A stretch of DNA of 64,000 nucleotides from Pseudonocardia sp. N23 (GTDB taxonomy: Bacteria; Actinomycetota; Actinomycetes; Mycobacteriales; Pseudonocardiaceae): contig NZ_BEGX01000114.1 in NCBI RefSeq assembly GCF_002583555.1, forward strand, positions 458,997-522,996, written 5' to 3'. The position numbers were made by a program, and so were the translations under genes. Every line of letters starts with the position of its first letter. Within the stretch, counting starts at the first letter, position 1. The notes below the pieces were generated by a model. The model saw only the letters and a list, made by a program, of their open reading frames with translations. It was not told where the DNA came from and ran no database searches. This document shows positions 46,468 to 54,341 of this stretch, piece after piece.

Positions 46468-47742
46468 ATGCGCGTACTGGTGCTGAGCTGGGAGTACCCG
46501 CCGGTCGTCGTGGGCGGGCTCGGGCGGCACGTGCACGCGCTGGTGCGGGAGCTGGCCGCGGCGGGGCACGAGGTCGTCGTCGTCGCGCGGCGCGAGACCG
46601 GCACCGACGCCGCCACCCACCCCACCACCGACGGACCCGATCCCGACGACCCACGCGTCCGCGTGCTGCACGTCGCCGAGGACCCCGCTCACCTGCGATT
46701 CTCCGACGACATGGTCGCCTGGGTGCTCGCCATGGGGCACGCTCTGCTGCGGGCCGCGCTGACCCGGCTGGGAGGCTGGCGCCCCGACGTCGTGCACGCC
46801 CACGACTGGCTCGTTGCCCACCCCGCGATCGCGCTCGCCGACACGCTCGGCGTTCCGCTGGTCGCGACGATCCACGCCACCGAGGCGGGGCGGCACGCCG
46901 GCTGGCTGACGACCCCGCTGAGCCGGCAGGTGCACTCGATCGAGTGGTGGCTGGCCCGCCGGGCCGACGCCGTCGTCACCTGCTCGCGGGCGATGCGTAC
47001 CGAGGTCGCCACCCTCTTCGACCTCGACCCGGACACGATCTCGGTGGTGCACAACGGGATCGCACCACGCCGGTGGAGCGTGCCCCCCGCCGCGCGCGAC
47101 GCCGCCCGCCACCGCTGGGCCCCCGGGGACGTGCCGCTGCTCGTCTACTTCGGACGGCTGGAGTACGAGAAGGGTGTCCAGGACCTCGTCGCGGCGCTGC
47201 CCCGGGTCCGGCGCGCGCACCCGGGGACGCGGCTCGTCGTCGCCGGGACGGGTACCCAGCGCGACATGCTCGTCGACCAGGCCCGCCGGCACCGGGTACG
47301 CCGCTCGGTGCGTTTCGCCGGTCACCTTCCCGACGATGATCTCGCCGCCCTGCTCACCGCAGCGTCGGCGGTCGTGCTGCCCAGCCGCTACGAGCCGTTC
47401 GGCATCGTCGCCCTGGAGGCCGCGGCCGCGGGCGCGCCGCTGGTGGCGTCGACCGCAGGCGGCCTCGGGGAGGTCGTCGTCGACGGGGTGAGCGGGCTGT
47501 CGTTCGCTCCGGGCGACGTCGGCGGCATCGCGGACGCCGTGCACCGGGTGCTCGACGACCCGGTCGCGGCGGGCGAGCGGGCCCGCACGGCGCGGGCCCG
47601 GCTCGCCCCCGACTTCGGCTGGCCGGTCATCGCGGTGCGAACCGCGGCGATCTACGCCGCCGCCCCAGCGGGCGGCGCGATCGAGGCCGGACGGCCGAAG
47701 ATCCCGACCGGGAACGTGCTGGACGGGCTCACCCTGCGGTGA
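46468..47742 (+). CDS. GT4 family glycosyltransferase (Rv3032/GlgA-like)
   Basis: 424 aa from ATG 46468 (ATG 46459 in frame). MRVLVLSWEYPPVVVGGLGRHVHALVRELAAAGHEVVVV is the GT-B start of glycogen synthase-like GT4 enzymes; DVVHAHDWLVAHPAIALAD, ISVVHNGI, LVYFGRLEYEKGVQDLV and SRYEPFGIVALEAAAAGAPLVAS (donor-site Glu-x7-Glu) follow. The mycobacterial homologue elongates the alpha-1,4-glucan of methylglucose lipopolysaccharide. Here it is separated from its methyltransferase/GH57 partners by the monooxygenase-ABC region. Confidence 0.94.
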   Translation: MRVLVLSWEYPPVVVGGLGRHVHALVRELAAAGHEVVVVARRETGTDAATHPTTDGPDPDDPRVRVLHVAEDPAHLRFSDDMVAWVLAMGHALLRAALTRLGGWRPDVVHAHDWLVAHPAIALADTLGVPLVATIHATEAGRHAGWLTTPLSRQVHSIEWWLARRADAVVTCSRAMRTEVATLFDLDPDTISVVHNGIAPRRWSVPPAARDAARHRWAPGDVPLLVYFGRLEYEKGVQDLVAALPRVRRAHPGTRLVVAGTGTQRDMLVDQARRHRVRRSVRFAGHLPDDDLAALLTAASAVVLPSRYEPFGIVALEAAAAGAPLVASTAGGLGEVVVDGVSGLSFAPGDVGGIADAVHRVLDDPVAAGERARTARARLAPDFGWPVIAVRTAAIYAAAPAGGAIEAGRPKIPTGNVLDGLTLR

Positions 47743-47881
47743 GAACCTCGAGCGCCGCGTCCGGATACTCGTCGGCCAGCCGGGCAACCGTGTCGAACCG
47801 GTCCTCGGCGACGGCCTGGTTCACGGCCGCGGTGTAGTCGTCGGCGAGCGCCTGAAGTCGCTCGGACATCTCGTGCGTCAT
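47729..47881 (-). CDS. Small conserved acidic protein (50 aa)
   Basis: 50 aa: MTHEMSERLQALADDYTAAV, continuing with a second helix DRFDTVARLADEYPDAALEVL. Strong GAGGAGCG ribosome-binding site 5 bases before ATG 47881. Its 3' end overlaps the convergent glycosyltransferase gene by 14 bases. Predicted as two amphipathic helices, no membrane segment. In M. tuberculosis a similarly placed short gene (Rv3032A) follows Rv3032; I cannot confirm homology. Function unknown. Confidence 0.72.
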   Translation of the reverse strand: MTHEMSERLQALADDYTAAVNQAVAEDRFDTVARLADEYPDAALEVLTAG

Positions 47882-47960
47882 GGTGCGCTCCTCTCGGTGG
47901 TTCGTCCGTCATCTGCATGAACGAGGTGATCTTGAGCGTCGTTAGCGATGACGTCGCAGG

Positions 47961-48728
47961 TCACACCGGGTTCTCGCGGACACCTGGCCCTTCGGTGAGG
48001 CTGCGCTGCACCGCGGCGTCGGTCTTGCGGGCGATGTCGGCGATCGCGGCGCGGTGCGCGGCGGCGGCCTCGTAGTCGGCGACGCGGTCGCGCACCACCC
48101 GCGCGGGCGCTCCCACGGCGATCGAGAACCCCGGGATGTCGCCCTTGGCCACGGCGTGCGCCCCGAGGACGGTGCCGCGGCCGATCCTGGTGCCGCGCAA
48201 CACCGTCGATTTCACCCCGAGCCAGCAGTCCGGCCCGATCCGCACCGGGGCCTTGACGATCCCCTGGTCCTTGATCGGGACGGTGACGTCGTCGACACGA
48301 TGGTCGAAGTCGGTGACGTACACCCAGTCGGCGACGATCGTCGCGGCCCCGATCTCGACGTCGAGGTAGCAGTTGACGGTGTTGTCCTTGCCGAGGACGA
48401 CCTTGTCACCGATGCGCAGCGAGCCCTCGTGGCAACGGATCGAGTTGCCGTCGCCGATGTGCACCCAGCGGCCGATCTCCAGCCGCCCGTAGCCGGGGCG
48501 GGCGTGCAGCTCGACGCGGCGCCCCAGGAACACCATGCCGCGCAGCACGACATGCGGGTTGGCGGCCCGGAACCGCAGCAGCCGCGCGTAGCGGACCAGG
48601 TACCAGGGCGTCCACGCCCGGTGCCGGACGATCCAGCGCAGGGAGGCGAGGGTGACGAACCGGGCCTGCTCGTCGTCGCGGCGGCGGGACCAGCGGCGCC
48701 ACACCGGCGCCCCCCACATGCTCGTCAT
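47961..48728 (-). CDS. Left-handed beta-helix acyltransferase (Rv3034c-like)
   Basis: 255 aa. Hexapeptide repeats begin around LEIGRWVHIGDGNSIRCHEGSLRIGDKVVLGKDNTVNCYLDVEIGAATIVADWVYV, followed by APVRIGPDCWLGVKSTVLRGTRIGRGTVLGAHAVAKGDIPGFSIAVGAPARVVR, the usual LbH coil and closing GxPA. It would transfer acetyl or another short acyl group from CoA. Neighbouring GT4, and the matching position of Rv3034c, suggest acylation of the polymethylated glucan (inference). Confidence 0.9.
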   Translation of the reverse strand: MTSMWGAPVWRRWSRRRDDEQARFVTLASLRWIVRHRAWTPWYLVRYARLLRFRAANPHVVLRGMVFLGRRVELHARPGYGRLEIGRWVHIGDGNSIRCHEGSLRIGDKVVLGKDNTVNCYLDVEIGAATIVADWVYVTDFDHRVDDVTVPIKDQGIVKAPVRIGPDCWLGVKSTVLRGTRIGRGTVLGAHAVAKGDIPGFSIAVGAPARVVRDRVADYEAAAAHRAAIADIARKTDAAVQRSLTEGPGVRENPV

Positions 48729-48778
48729 GCGCCGACGATAGGACGTGTGCGGCCCTGGCGGCGGGGGTAGGCCCGGCG

Positions 48779-48982
48779 ATGGCAGACAACAGATCCCGCA
48801 CCGGCGACGCCCCCGGCGACGAGGGGGGCGGCGGCTCGGTCGCCGACCCCGGCTCGCACAGCGGCGGCGACGACTCCGTGACCACGGTCGTCAGCGGGGG
48901 CGAGGGCGACGAGGGAACCTCCCGGACCGCGGCCCGGGAGGTCGCCGGCGAGGACGAGAGCGAGCCGACGCGGTCCGAATGA
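48779..48982 (+). CDS. Short acidic, Gly/Ser/Glu-rich hypothetical protein
   Basis: 67 aa, low complexity and probably disordered (GDEGGGGSVADPGSHSGGDD, then EVAGEDESEPTRSE). ATG 48779 is preceded by a GGGGG stretch. Codon composition is plausible but the protein has no recognisable fold, so it may be a chance frame. Divergent from the beta-helix transferase gene, convergent with the response regulator. Confidence 0.42.
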   Translation: MADNRSRTGDAPGDEGGGGSVADPGSHSGGDDSVTTVVSGGEGDEGTSRTAAREVAGEDESEPTRSE

Positions 48983-48991
48983 CCCCGGCCC

Positions 48992-49621
48992 TCACGCCAG
49001 ACCGTTCTCGATCGCGTACCGCACCAGCGCCGCGCGGCCCACGACGTCGAGCTTGCGCAGGATCCGCTGCACGTGGTTCTCCACCGTCCGCGGGGACAGT
49101 ACGAGGCGCACCCCGATCTGGCGGGCGGTGAGCCCGTCGACGACGAGCCGCACGATGTCGAGCTCCCGTTCGGTGAGCGGCACGGGATCCGCGGCGGCGG
49201 TGCCGTAGGAGTCGAGCACCAGGTCGGCGACACCGGGCCCGAACACGACCTCACCGGCGGCGACGCGGGTGACGGCGTCGGCGAGCTCGGTCCAGCCGGT
49301 GTCGCGGCGCAGGAACCCCGACGCCCCGGCACGCAACGCCGCCAGCACCGGCTGGTACTCGACGGTCTCCCCGACGGCGAGCACATGGGCCGTCGGGGCG
49401 GCGTCGAGCAGCACGCCGACGAGGTGCAGGCCCTCGGTCCCGTCGAGCGGGTCGGCCGCCGCGAGGTCGAGGACCACCACGACGTCGTCGGACGTCAGGA
49501 GCTGCACCGCCGCGGCCGCGTCCCCCGCTCGCCCCCGGACGTCACAGCCCGCGGCCCGCAGCCCTGTCGCGATCCGCTCGCCTACCCCGGCCTCAGCGAC
49601 GACCACGACCCGCGCCGACAT
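48992..49621 (-). CDS. LuxR/NarL-type response regulator with degenerate receiver domain
   Basis: 209 aa. A C-terminal LuxR-type HTH (~143-205) reads PLTERELDIVRLVVDGLTARQIGVRLVLSPRTVENHVQRILRKLDV. The receiver keeps Asp52 (VVVVLDLAA), but the acidic pair that binds Mg2+ is replaced by Ala-Glu (VVVVAEAGVG, residues 9-10) and the conserved Lys by Arg106 (SGFLRRDTG). It may therefore act without normal phosphorylation. It has its own GGAGGAGC ribosome-binding site and lies 144 bases from a typical two-component pair whose HTH it closely resembles, so a duplication is likely. Confidence 0.9.
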   Translation of the reverse strand: MSARVVVVAEAGVGERIATGLRAAGCDVRGRAGDAAAAVQLLTSDDVVVVLDLAAADPLDGTEGLHLVGVLLDAAPTAHVLAVGETVEYQPVLAALRAGASGFLRRDTGWTELADAVTRVAAGEVVFGPGVADLVLDSYGTAAADPVPLTERELDIVRLVVDGLTARQIGVRLVLSPRTVENHVQRILRKLDVVGRAALVRYAIENGLA

Positions 49622-49765
49622 CCCGCTCCTCCCGCGCGCCACCGGCCCACGGCCGGGCACACCCGGCGCATCGTCGCATCCCCGCCGGGACGGTCCTGCG
49701 CGTTCGCGACCGCACCACCCGTCCGGACACGAACGACCACACCCCCGGCGCGAGTGCGATCACCG

Positions 49766-50419
49766 TCAGTCGTCGAGGCCTTGTTCGATGGCGTAACGGA
49801 CGAGCTGCGCCCGGTTGTGCAGCTGCAGCTTCCGCAGGGTGTTCTGGACGTGGCTCTCCACCGTGCGGTGCGACACCCCCAGCCGGTCGCCGATCACCCG
49901 GGCCGTGAGCCCCTTCGCGACGAGCCGCAGCACGTCGGTCTCCCGCTCGGTCAGCGCGGGCACGCGCCCGTCGCCCGCGGCCGGGCACGGGTCGTCGGCG
50001 AGCCGCCGGTACTCCCCCAGCACCAGCCCCGCGAGGCCCGGCGTGAACACCGGGTAGCCGTCCGCGGTGCGGTGCACGGCGTCGAGCAGCTCCTCCGCGC
50101 TCGCCGACTTCACGAGGTAGCCGGTCGCGCCCGCCTTCACGGCCTCCAGCACGTCGGAGTGCTCACCGGAGGCCGACAGCACGAGGATGCGGGTGTCGGG
50201 CAGGGCCTCGACGATGCCGCGGATGGCGTCGGCACCCGACGTCGCGCCGAGGTTGAGGTCCATCAGCACGACCTGGGGGCGGACGGCGCGGGCGATGCGC
50301 ACGGCGGCGTCGGCGTCCGGGGCGGTGGCGACGACGTCGAGACCCCGTTCGCCCAGGTCACGGGCCACGCCCTCACGCCAGATCGGGTGGTCGTCGACGA
50401 CCATGACTGTCACGCTCAC
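49766..50419 (-). CDS. NarL-type response regulator
   Basis: 217 aa, GTG start overlapping the kinase stop (GTGA). Complete receiver: VMVVDDHPIWREG (Asp9/Asp10), phosphorylation site Asp54 (VVLMDLNLGATSG) and Lys104 (GATGYLVKSAS). The LuxR-type HTH reads ALTERETDVLRLVAKGLTARVIGDRLGVSHRTVESHVQNTLRKLQL. Cognate partner of the histidine kinase encoded immediately upstream; target genes unknown. Confidence 0.96.
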   Translation of the reverse strand: MSVTVMVVDDHPIWREGVARDLGERGLDVVATAPDADAAVRIARAVRPQVVLMDLNLGATSGADAIRGIVEALPDTRILVLSASGEHSDVLEAVKAGATGYLVKSASAEELLDAVHRTADGYPVFTPGLAGLVLGEYRRLADDPCPAAGDGRVPALTERETDVLRLVAKGLTARVIGDRLGVSHRTVESHVQNTLRKLQLHNRAQLVRYAIEQGLDD

Positions 50420-51555
50420 GTCTGCACCATCTCCCGCGGCACCCTGATGGTCCACTCCGTCCCGCGGCCCGGGCCGGTGTCGCAGGTGATCGTGCCGCCG
50501 AGCTCGCGCACCCGCCCCCGCATCGACGCGGCCACCCCGAGCCGGCCCTCGGCCTCCGCGGCGGCGAGGCGGCCGTCGGGGATTCCCGGCCCGTCGTCGC
50601 GGACGCTGATCTCCACCTCGCCGCCGAGGTCTTCCACGAACACCCAGGCAGGCGCGTCGGCGCCGACGTGCAGAGCCGTGTTCGCGAGCGCCGCCCCGAC
50701 GGCGCCGAGCAGGGCGTCGACGACGCGCGCGGGCAGGTCCAGGGCGTGTGCGGGCGCGGACACGCTGATCCGGGACGACGCCAGCGTGCGCACCGCGGCG
50801 GCCAGGTCGCGACGGCCACCGCCGTCGACCCCCGCGGTCCCGCTGGTGAGCAGCGTGCGCAGCACGATCTCCTGCTCCCCGGCGAGCGTCCCCAGCTCGC
50901 CCGCACCGCCGCCGAGCTCGGCACCGCGGCGGCGGACGTGCGCAAGGACCTGCAGGACACCGTCGTGGATGCTGCGGGCGAGCCGTTCGCGTTCGGCCGC
51001 CGCGGCCTGCTCGGCCACCGCCGCGCGCACCCGTTCCGCGGAGCGGCGCAGCACGCCGGAGCAGAACCCGACGGTCGCGCCGGCCAGGATCAGCAGCTGG
51101 ACGTCGGCGAGGTCGACGAGCGTCATCGGACCGGACGTCAGCGTGACCGCGACCAGCGCCCCCGCGATGACGGCCGCACCGGCCAGCCCGCCGCGCAGCC
51201 CGAACGCGATCGCCAACGCCAGCGCGGCGCCGGGCGTCCAGATCGAGCCCATCAGCGGGGTGTCGCCGGTGAGCTGGGCCTGACTCTGCACGAGCGGGGT
51301 CGTCAGCATCACCGCGGCGGTGACCACGAGGTCGACCGCCGCGACCGTGCCCCGCCGGTCGGGGCCGTCGCGACGCGGGAAGTAGGCCAAGCCGGTGACG
51401 ACCGTCCACACCCCCATGACGGCGACGACGAGGCCCGCGCCGAGCGGATGGGCGTACTCGCGCACCGACACCATTACGAAGATCGACGTGCTGACGAGCG
51501 TGAGCACCCGGTAGACGAGCAGCCCCCGCCACAGCGGCTCCAGCGGGCGGTCCAT
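50416..51555 (-). CDS. Membrane sensor histidine kinase (possible MacS type)
   Basis: 379 aa. About five membrane helices within residues 10-165 (for example GLLVYRVLTLVSTSIFVMV, then VDLVVTAAVMLTTPLV). Dimerisation region with phospho-His197 in ERERLARSIHDGVLQVLAHV, characteristic of NarX/DesK-type HPK7 kinases. HATPase: ALANTALHVGADAPAWVFVEDLGGEVEISVRDDGPGIPDG and GVAASMRGRVRELGGTITCDTGPGRGTEWTI. Length and C-terminus recall actinobacterial MacS-family kinases of MacRS morphology systems; that label is from memory. Coupled to the response regulator. Confidence 0.92.
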   Translation of the reverse strand: MDRPLEPLWRGLLVYRVLTLVSTSIFVMVSVREYAHPLGAGLVVAVMGVWTVVTGLAYFPRRDGPDRRGTVAAVDLVVTAAVMLTTPLVQSQAQLTGDTPLMGSIWTPGAALALAIAFGLRGGLAGAAVIAGALVAVTLTSGPMTLVDLADVQLLILAGATVGFCSGVLRRSAERVRAAVAEQAAAAERERLARSIHDGVLQVLAHVRRRGAELGGGAGELGTLAGEQEIVLRTLLTSGTAGVDGGGRRDLAAAVRTLASSRISVSAPAHALDLPARVVDALLGAVGAALANTALHVGADAPAWVFVEDLGGEVEISVRDDGPGIPDGRLAAAEAEGRLGVAASMRGRVRELGGTITCDTGPGRGTEWTIRVPREMVQT

Positions 51556-51598
51556 GCCGACATACTGCCGGGTGCGCCCGACGCCCGGATCCGTACGT

Positions 51599-52555
51599 CT
51601 ACGCAGGCCGCGTGCCCGTGACCAGCGCGTTGTAGAACCATCCCCGCGGAACGACCCGGGAGAGCACGTTCTCGTCGAGCCAGGACAGCCGCTGCCAGCC
51701 GCGGTAGGCGAACATCGCCCAGCCCCAGCCGAGGCGCTCGGCCGGGACCGCGGCCTCGAACGTCCGCACCGGCCAGCCGAGCATCGCGGCGGTGAACTCC
51801 TCGGTGACGACGCGGACACCGTCCGCGCCCGCGGCGACCGCGGTGCGCTCCAGGTCGGCGGGGTCGAACACGTGCTGGTCGACGACGGCCTCCAGCGCAG
51901 CCGCGCGCGAGGAGCCGTCGAGCTCGGCCTGCGGGCGCCGCCAGCCCTGCAGTCCGGGCAGCCGGGTCAGGGTCGTCGTCGCCTTCCAGGTCAGCATGCC
52001 GAGGCGACGTGCGTAGAGGTCCCCGATCCGCGTCGGCTCCCCCGCGAACACGAACCGCCCCCCGGGCTTCAGGACGCGCAGCACCTCGCGCAGCGCCGCC
52101 TCGACATCGGGGATGTGGTGCAGCACCGCGTGCCCGACGACGACGTCGAACGTCGCGTCGTCGTAGGGGATGTGTTCGGCGTCGGCGACCCGGCCGTCGA
52201 CGTCGAGCCCCAGCCCTTCGGCGTTGCGCAACGCGGCCGCCACCATGCCGGGTGAGAGGTCGGTGACCGAGCCGCGCGTGGCGAGCCCGGCCTGCATGAG
52301 GTTGAGCAGGAAGAACCCCGTGCCGCAGCCCAGCTCCAGGGCTCGCTCGTAGGGCCGGTCCGCGACACCCGCCGCGTGCCGGAACCGGCCCGCGGCATAG
52401 TCGATGCAGCGCTCGTCGTAGGAGATCGACCACTTCTCGTCGTACGAGCCGGCTTCCCAGTCGTGGTAGAGCACGTTGGCGAGCTTCGGGTCCGACCGCG
52501 CGGCCTCGACCTCCGCAGCCGTCGCGTGCGGGCGGGGCGGCGGGTCCGTGCTCAT
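51599..52555 (-). CDS. Class I SAM-dependent methyltransferase (Rv3038c-like)
   Basis: 318 aa. ANVLYHDWEAGSYDEKWSISYDERCIDYAAGRF is a typical lead-in; motif I ALELGCGTGFFLLNLMQAG; motif IV TFDVVVGHAVLHHIPDVEAALREVLRVLKPGGRFVFAGEP. The C-terminal third has a helical segment and aromatic-rich tail (GWAMFAYRGWQRLSWLDENVL). It is next to the enoyl-CoA hydratase as in mycobacteria (Rv3038c-Rv3039c, from memory), where the target is unassigned. Repeat B2 separates the two genes. Confidence 0.88.
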   Translation of the reverse strand: MSTDPPPRPHATAAEVEAARSDPKLANVLYHDWEAGSYDEKWSISYDERCIDYAAGRFRHAAGVADRPYERALELGCGTGFFLLNLMQAGLATRGSVTDLSPGMVAAALRNAEGLGLDVDGRVADAEHIPYDDATFDVVVGHAVLHHIPDVEAALREVLRVLKPGGRFVFAGEPTRIGDLYARRLGMLTWKATTTLTRLPGLQGWRRPQAELDGSSRAAALEAVVDQHVFDPADLERTAVAAGADGVRVVTEEFTAAMLGWPVRTFEAAVPAERLGWGWAMFAYRGWQRLSWLDENVLSRVVPRGWFYNALVTGTRPA

Positions 52556-52577
52556 GAGGCCGACCCTAGCGACCCTC

Positions 52578-52617
52578 GTGACCGGCGATCGTCGCCGTGG
52601 CGACCATCGCCACTCAC
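52578..52617. repeat. Hairpin repeat B2 after the enoyl-CoA hydratase gene
   Basis: GTGACCGGCGATCGTCGCC (52578-52596), a 2-base centre and GGCGACCATCGCCACTCAC (52599-52617) pair with three mismatches. It is related in sequence to B1 at 5380-5417, including the GGGGTCAG just beyond it on the plus side. It lies 6 bases after the hydratase stop and may terminate leftward transcription. Confidence 0.65.
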
Positions 52618-52622
52618 CGGGG

Positions 52623-53402
52623 TCAGCGGCCCGTGAACGTCGCCTTGCCGGGGCCGTTCTCGATGAACGACGCCATCCCGATGGTCCGGTCCTCGCTCGC
52701 GAACAGGCTCGCGAAGAGCTCCGACTCGATGTCGAGGCCGGTACGCAGGTCGGTGTCGAGCCCTCCGTCGATGGCCTTCTTCGCGGCCGCGTAGGCCAGC
52801 GCCGGGCCCTTCGCGAACTGCGAGGCGTACTCGACCGAGCGGGAGTAGACGTCGTCGGCCGGGACGACCTCGTCGACCAGCCCGATCGACAGCGCCTCCT
52901 CGGCGCCGACGAACCGGCCGGTGTAGATCAGGTCCTTGGCGATCGACGGCCCGACGAGCCGCGCGAGGCGCTGGGTGCCGCCGCCACCGGGGAAGATGCC
53001 GAGCAGGATCTCGGGGAAGCCGAGCTTGGCGTTGTCGCCGGCGATCCGCCGGTCGGCGCCGAGCACGACCTCGAACCCGCCGCCCAGCGCGTAACCGGTC
53101 ACAGCGGCCACCGTCGGCTTGGGGATCGTCGAGATCGCGCCCAGGCCCGCCGAGAGGCGCCGCGCCACAGGAGCCATGTCCGCGTAGGACATCGCGGCCA
53201 TCTCCTTGACATCGGCACCCGCGGCGAACGTCTTCTCCCCGCCGTACACGACGACGGCGCGCACGTCGTCGCGCGTCGCCGCCTCCGTCGAGACCTGCAG
53301 CAGCTCCTCCTGGACCTGCCTGTTCAGGGCGTTCATCGGCGGCCGGGCCAGCCGGATGGTGCCCACACCGTTGTCGACATCGAGGCTCACGAACTCCGTC
53401 AC
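52623..53402 (-). CDS. Enoyl-CoA hydratase/isomerase (EchA17-like)
   Basis: 259 aa, crotonase fold. GEKTFAAGADVKEMAAMSY is oxyanion hole 1; TGYALGGGFEVVLGADRRIAGDNAKLGFPEILLGIFPGGGGTQRLARLVG holds the second oxyanion Gly and a Glu at the catalytic position. C-terminal ESELFASLFASEDRTIGMASFIENGPGKATFTGR is the usual trimerisation region. It hydrates 2-enoyl-CoA to 3-hydroxyacyl-CoA and could supply the step missing from the acyl-CoA operon at 5.4-9.9 kb (inference). Confidence 0.95.
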   Translation of the reverse strand: MTEFVSLDVDNGVGTIRLARPPMNALNRQVQEELLQVSTEAATRDDVRAVVVYGGEKTFAAGADVKEMAAMSYADMAPVARRLSAGLGAISTIPKPTVAAVTGYALGGGFEVVLGADRRIAGDNAKLGFPEILLGIFPGGGGTQRLARLVGPSIAKDLIYTGRFVGAEEALSIGLVDEVVPADDVYSRSVEYASQFAKGPALAYAAAKKAIDGGLDTDLRTGLDIESELFASLFASEDRTIGMASFIENGPGKATFTGR

Positions 53403-53464
53403 GCCCGGACCCTAACCCGGGTGAGGGTCGCGTCGCCGGAGACGCGGGACACGGTCGGGAGGCG

Positions 53465-54322
53465 TCAGCGCAGCCAGGCGGTGTAGCGGCCGCGACGGCG
53501 CTGCACCGCGAGCGGCAGCCCGAACGTCTCCGTCAGGTTCTCGTCGGTGAGGACGTCGTCGAGCAGCCCCGCGGCGACGACCGTGCCCTCGCGGATCAGC
53601 AGCCCGTGGCTGTAGCCGCGCGGGATCTCCTCGACGTGGTGGGTGACCAGGATCGACGTGGGGGCGTCGGGGTCGGCGGCGAGCGTCGCCAACCGGCCGA
53701 CGAGGTCCTCGCGCCCACCCAGGTCGAGCCCGGCGGCGGGCTCGTCGAGCAGCAGCAGCTCGGGGTCGGTCATCAGGGCGCGGGCGATCAGGGTGCGCTT
53801 GCGTTCCCCCTCCGACAGCGTGCGCCACTCCCGGTCGGCGAGCCTGCTCATGCCGAGCGCGTCGAGGAGCTCGGCGGCCCGCTCGATGTCGACGGAGTCG
53901 TAGGACTCCCGCCAGCGCCCGAACACCCCGTACCCCGCGCTCACGACGATGTCGCGCAGCACCTCGTCGCCCGGCACCTGCAGGCCGAGGGTGGCCGACG
54001 ACAGCCCGATCCGGGTGCGCAGCTCGAACACGTTGACACGCCCGAGCCGCTCGCCGAGGACGTGCACCGTCCCGCTGGTGGGGTGCAGCTCGGCCGAGGC
54101 CATGCGCAGCAACGTCGTCTTGCCCGCGCCGTTGGGGCCCAGCACGACCCAGCGCTCGTCGAGCTCCACGGTCCAGTCGATGTCGGACACGAGCGTGGTC
54201 CCGTTGCGCCGCACCGTCACCCGATCCATCGCGACCACGACGTCGGTGAGGTCGCGCTCGGGTTCACCGCCCCGTTCGGGGGCGGTGACGGACGACTCAG
54301 GCGATGATCCGGACCGGTCCAC
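53465..54322 (-). CDS. ABC transporter ATP-binding protein (Rv3041c-like)
   Basis: 285 aa from GTG 54322; the ABC homology begins near Met31 (MDRVTVRRNGTTLVSDIDW), so ATG 54229 is a possible start. Walker A VLGPNGAGKTTLLRM, Q-loop region RIGLSSATLG, signature TLSEGERKRTLIARALMTDPELLLLDEPAAGLD, and switch LVTHHVEEIP. It lacks a partner permease nearby; such stand-alone ModF-like ATPases may act in transport or stress. Only 19 bases separate the GTG from the divergent glgX start. Confidence 0.92.
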   Translation of the reverse strand: MDRSGSSPESSVTAPERGGEPERDLTDVVVAMDRVTVRRNGTTLVSDIDWTVELDERWVVLGPNGAGKTTLLRMASAELHPTSGTVHVLGERLGRVNVFELRTRIGLSSATLGLQVPGDEVLRDIVVSAGYGVFGRWRESYDSVDIERAAELLDALGMSRLADREWRTLSEGERKRTLIARALMTDPELLLLDEPAAGLDLGGREDLVGRLATLAADPDAPTSILVTHHVEEIPRGYSHGLLIREGTVVAAGLLDDVLTDENLTETFGLPLAVQRRRGRYTAWLR

Positions 54323-54341
54323 CCCCCTATCCTCTCCGATC

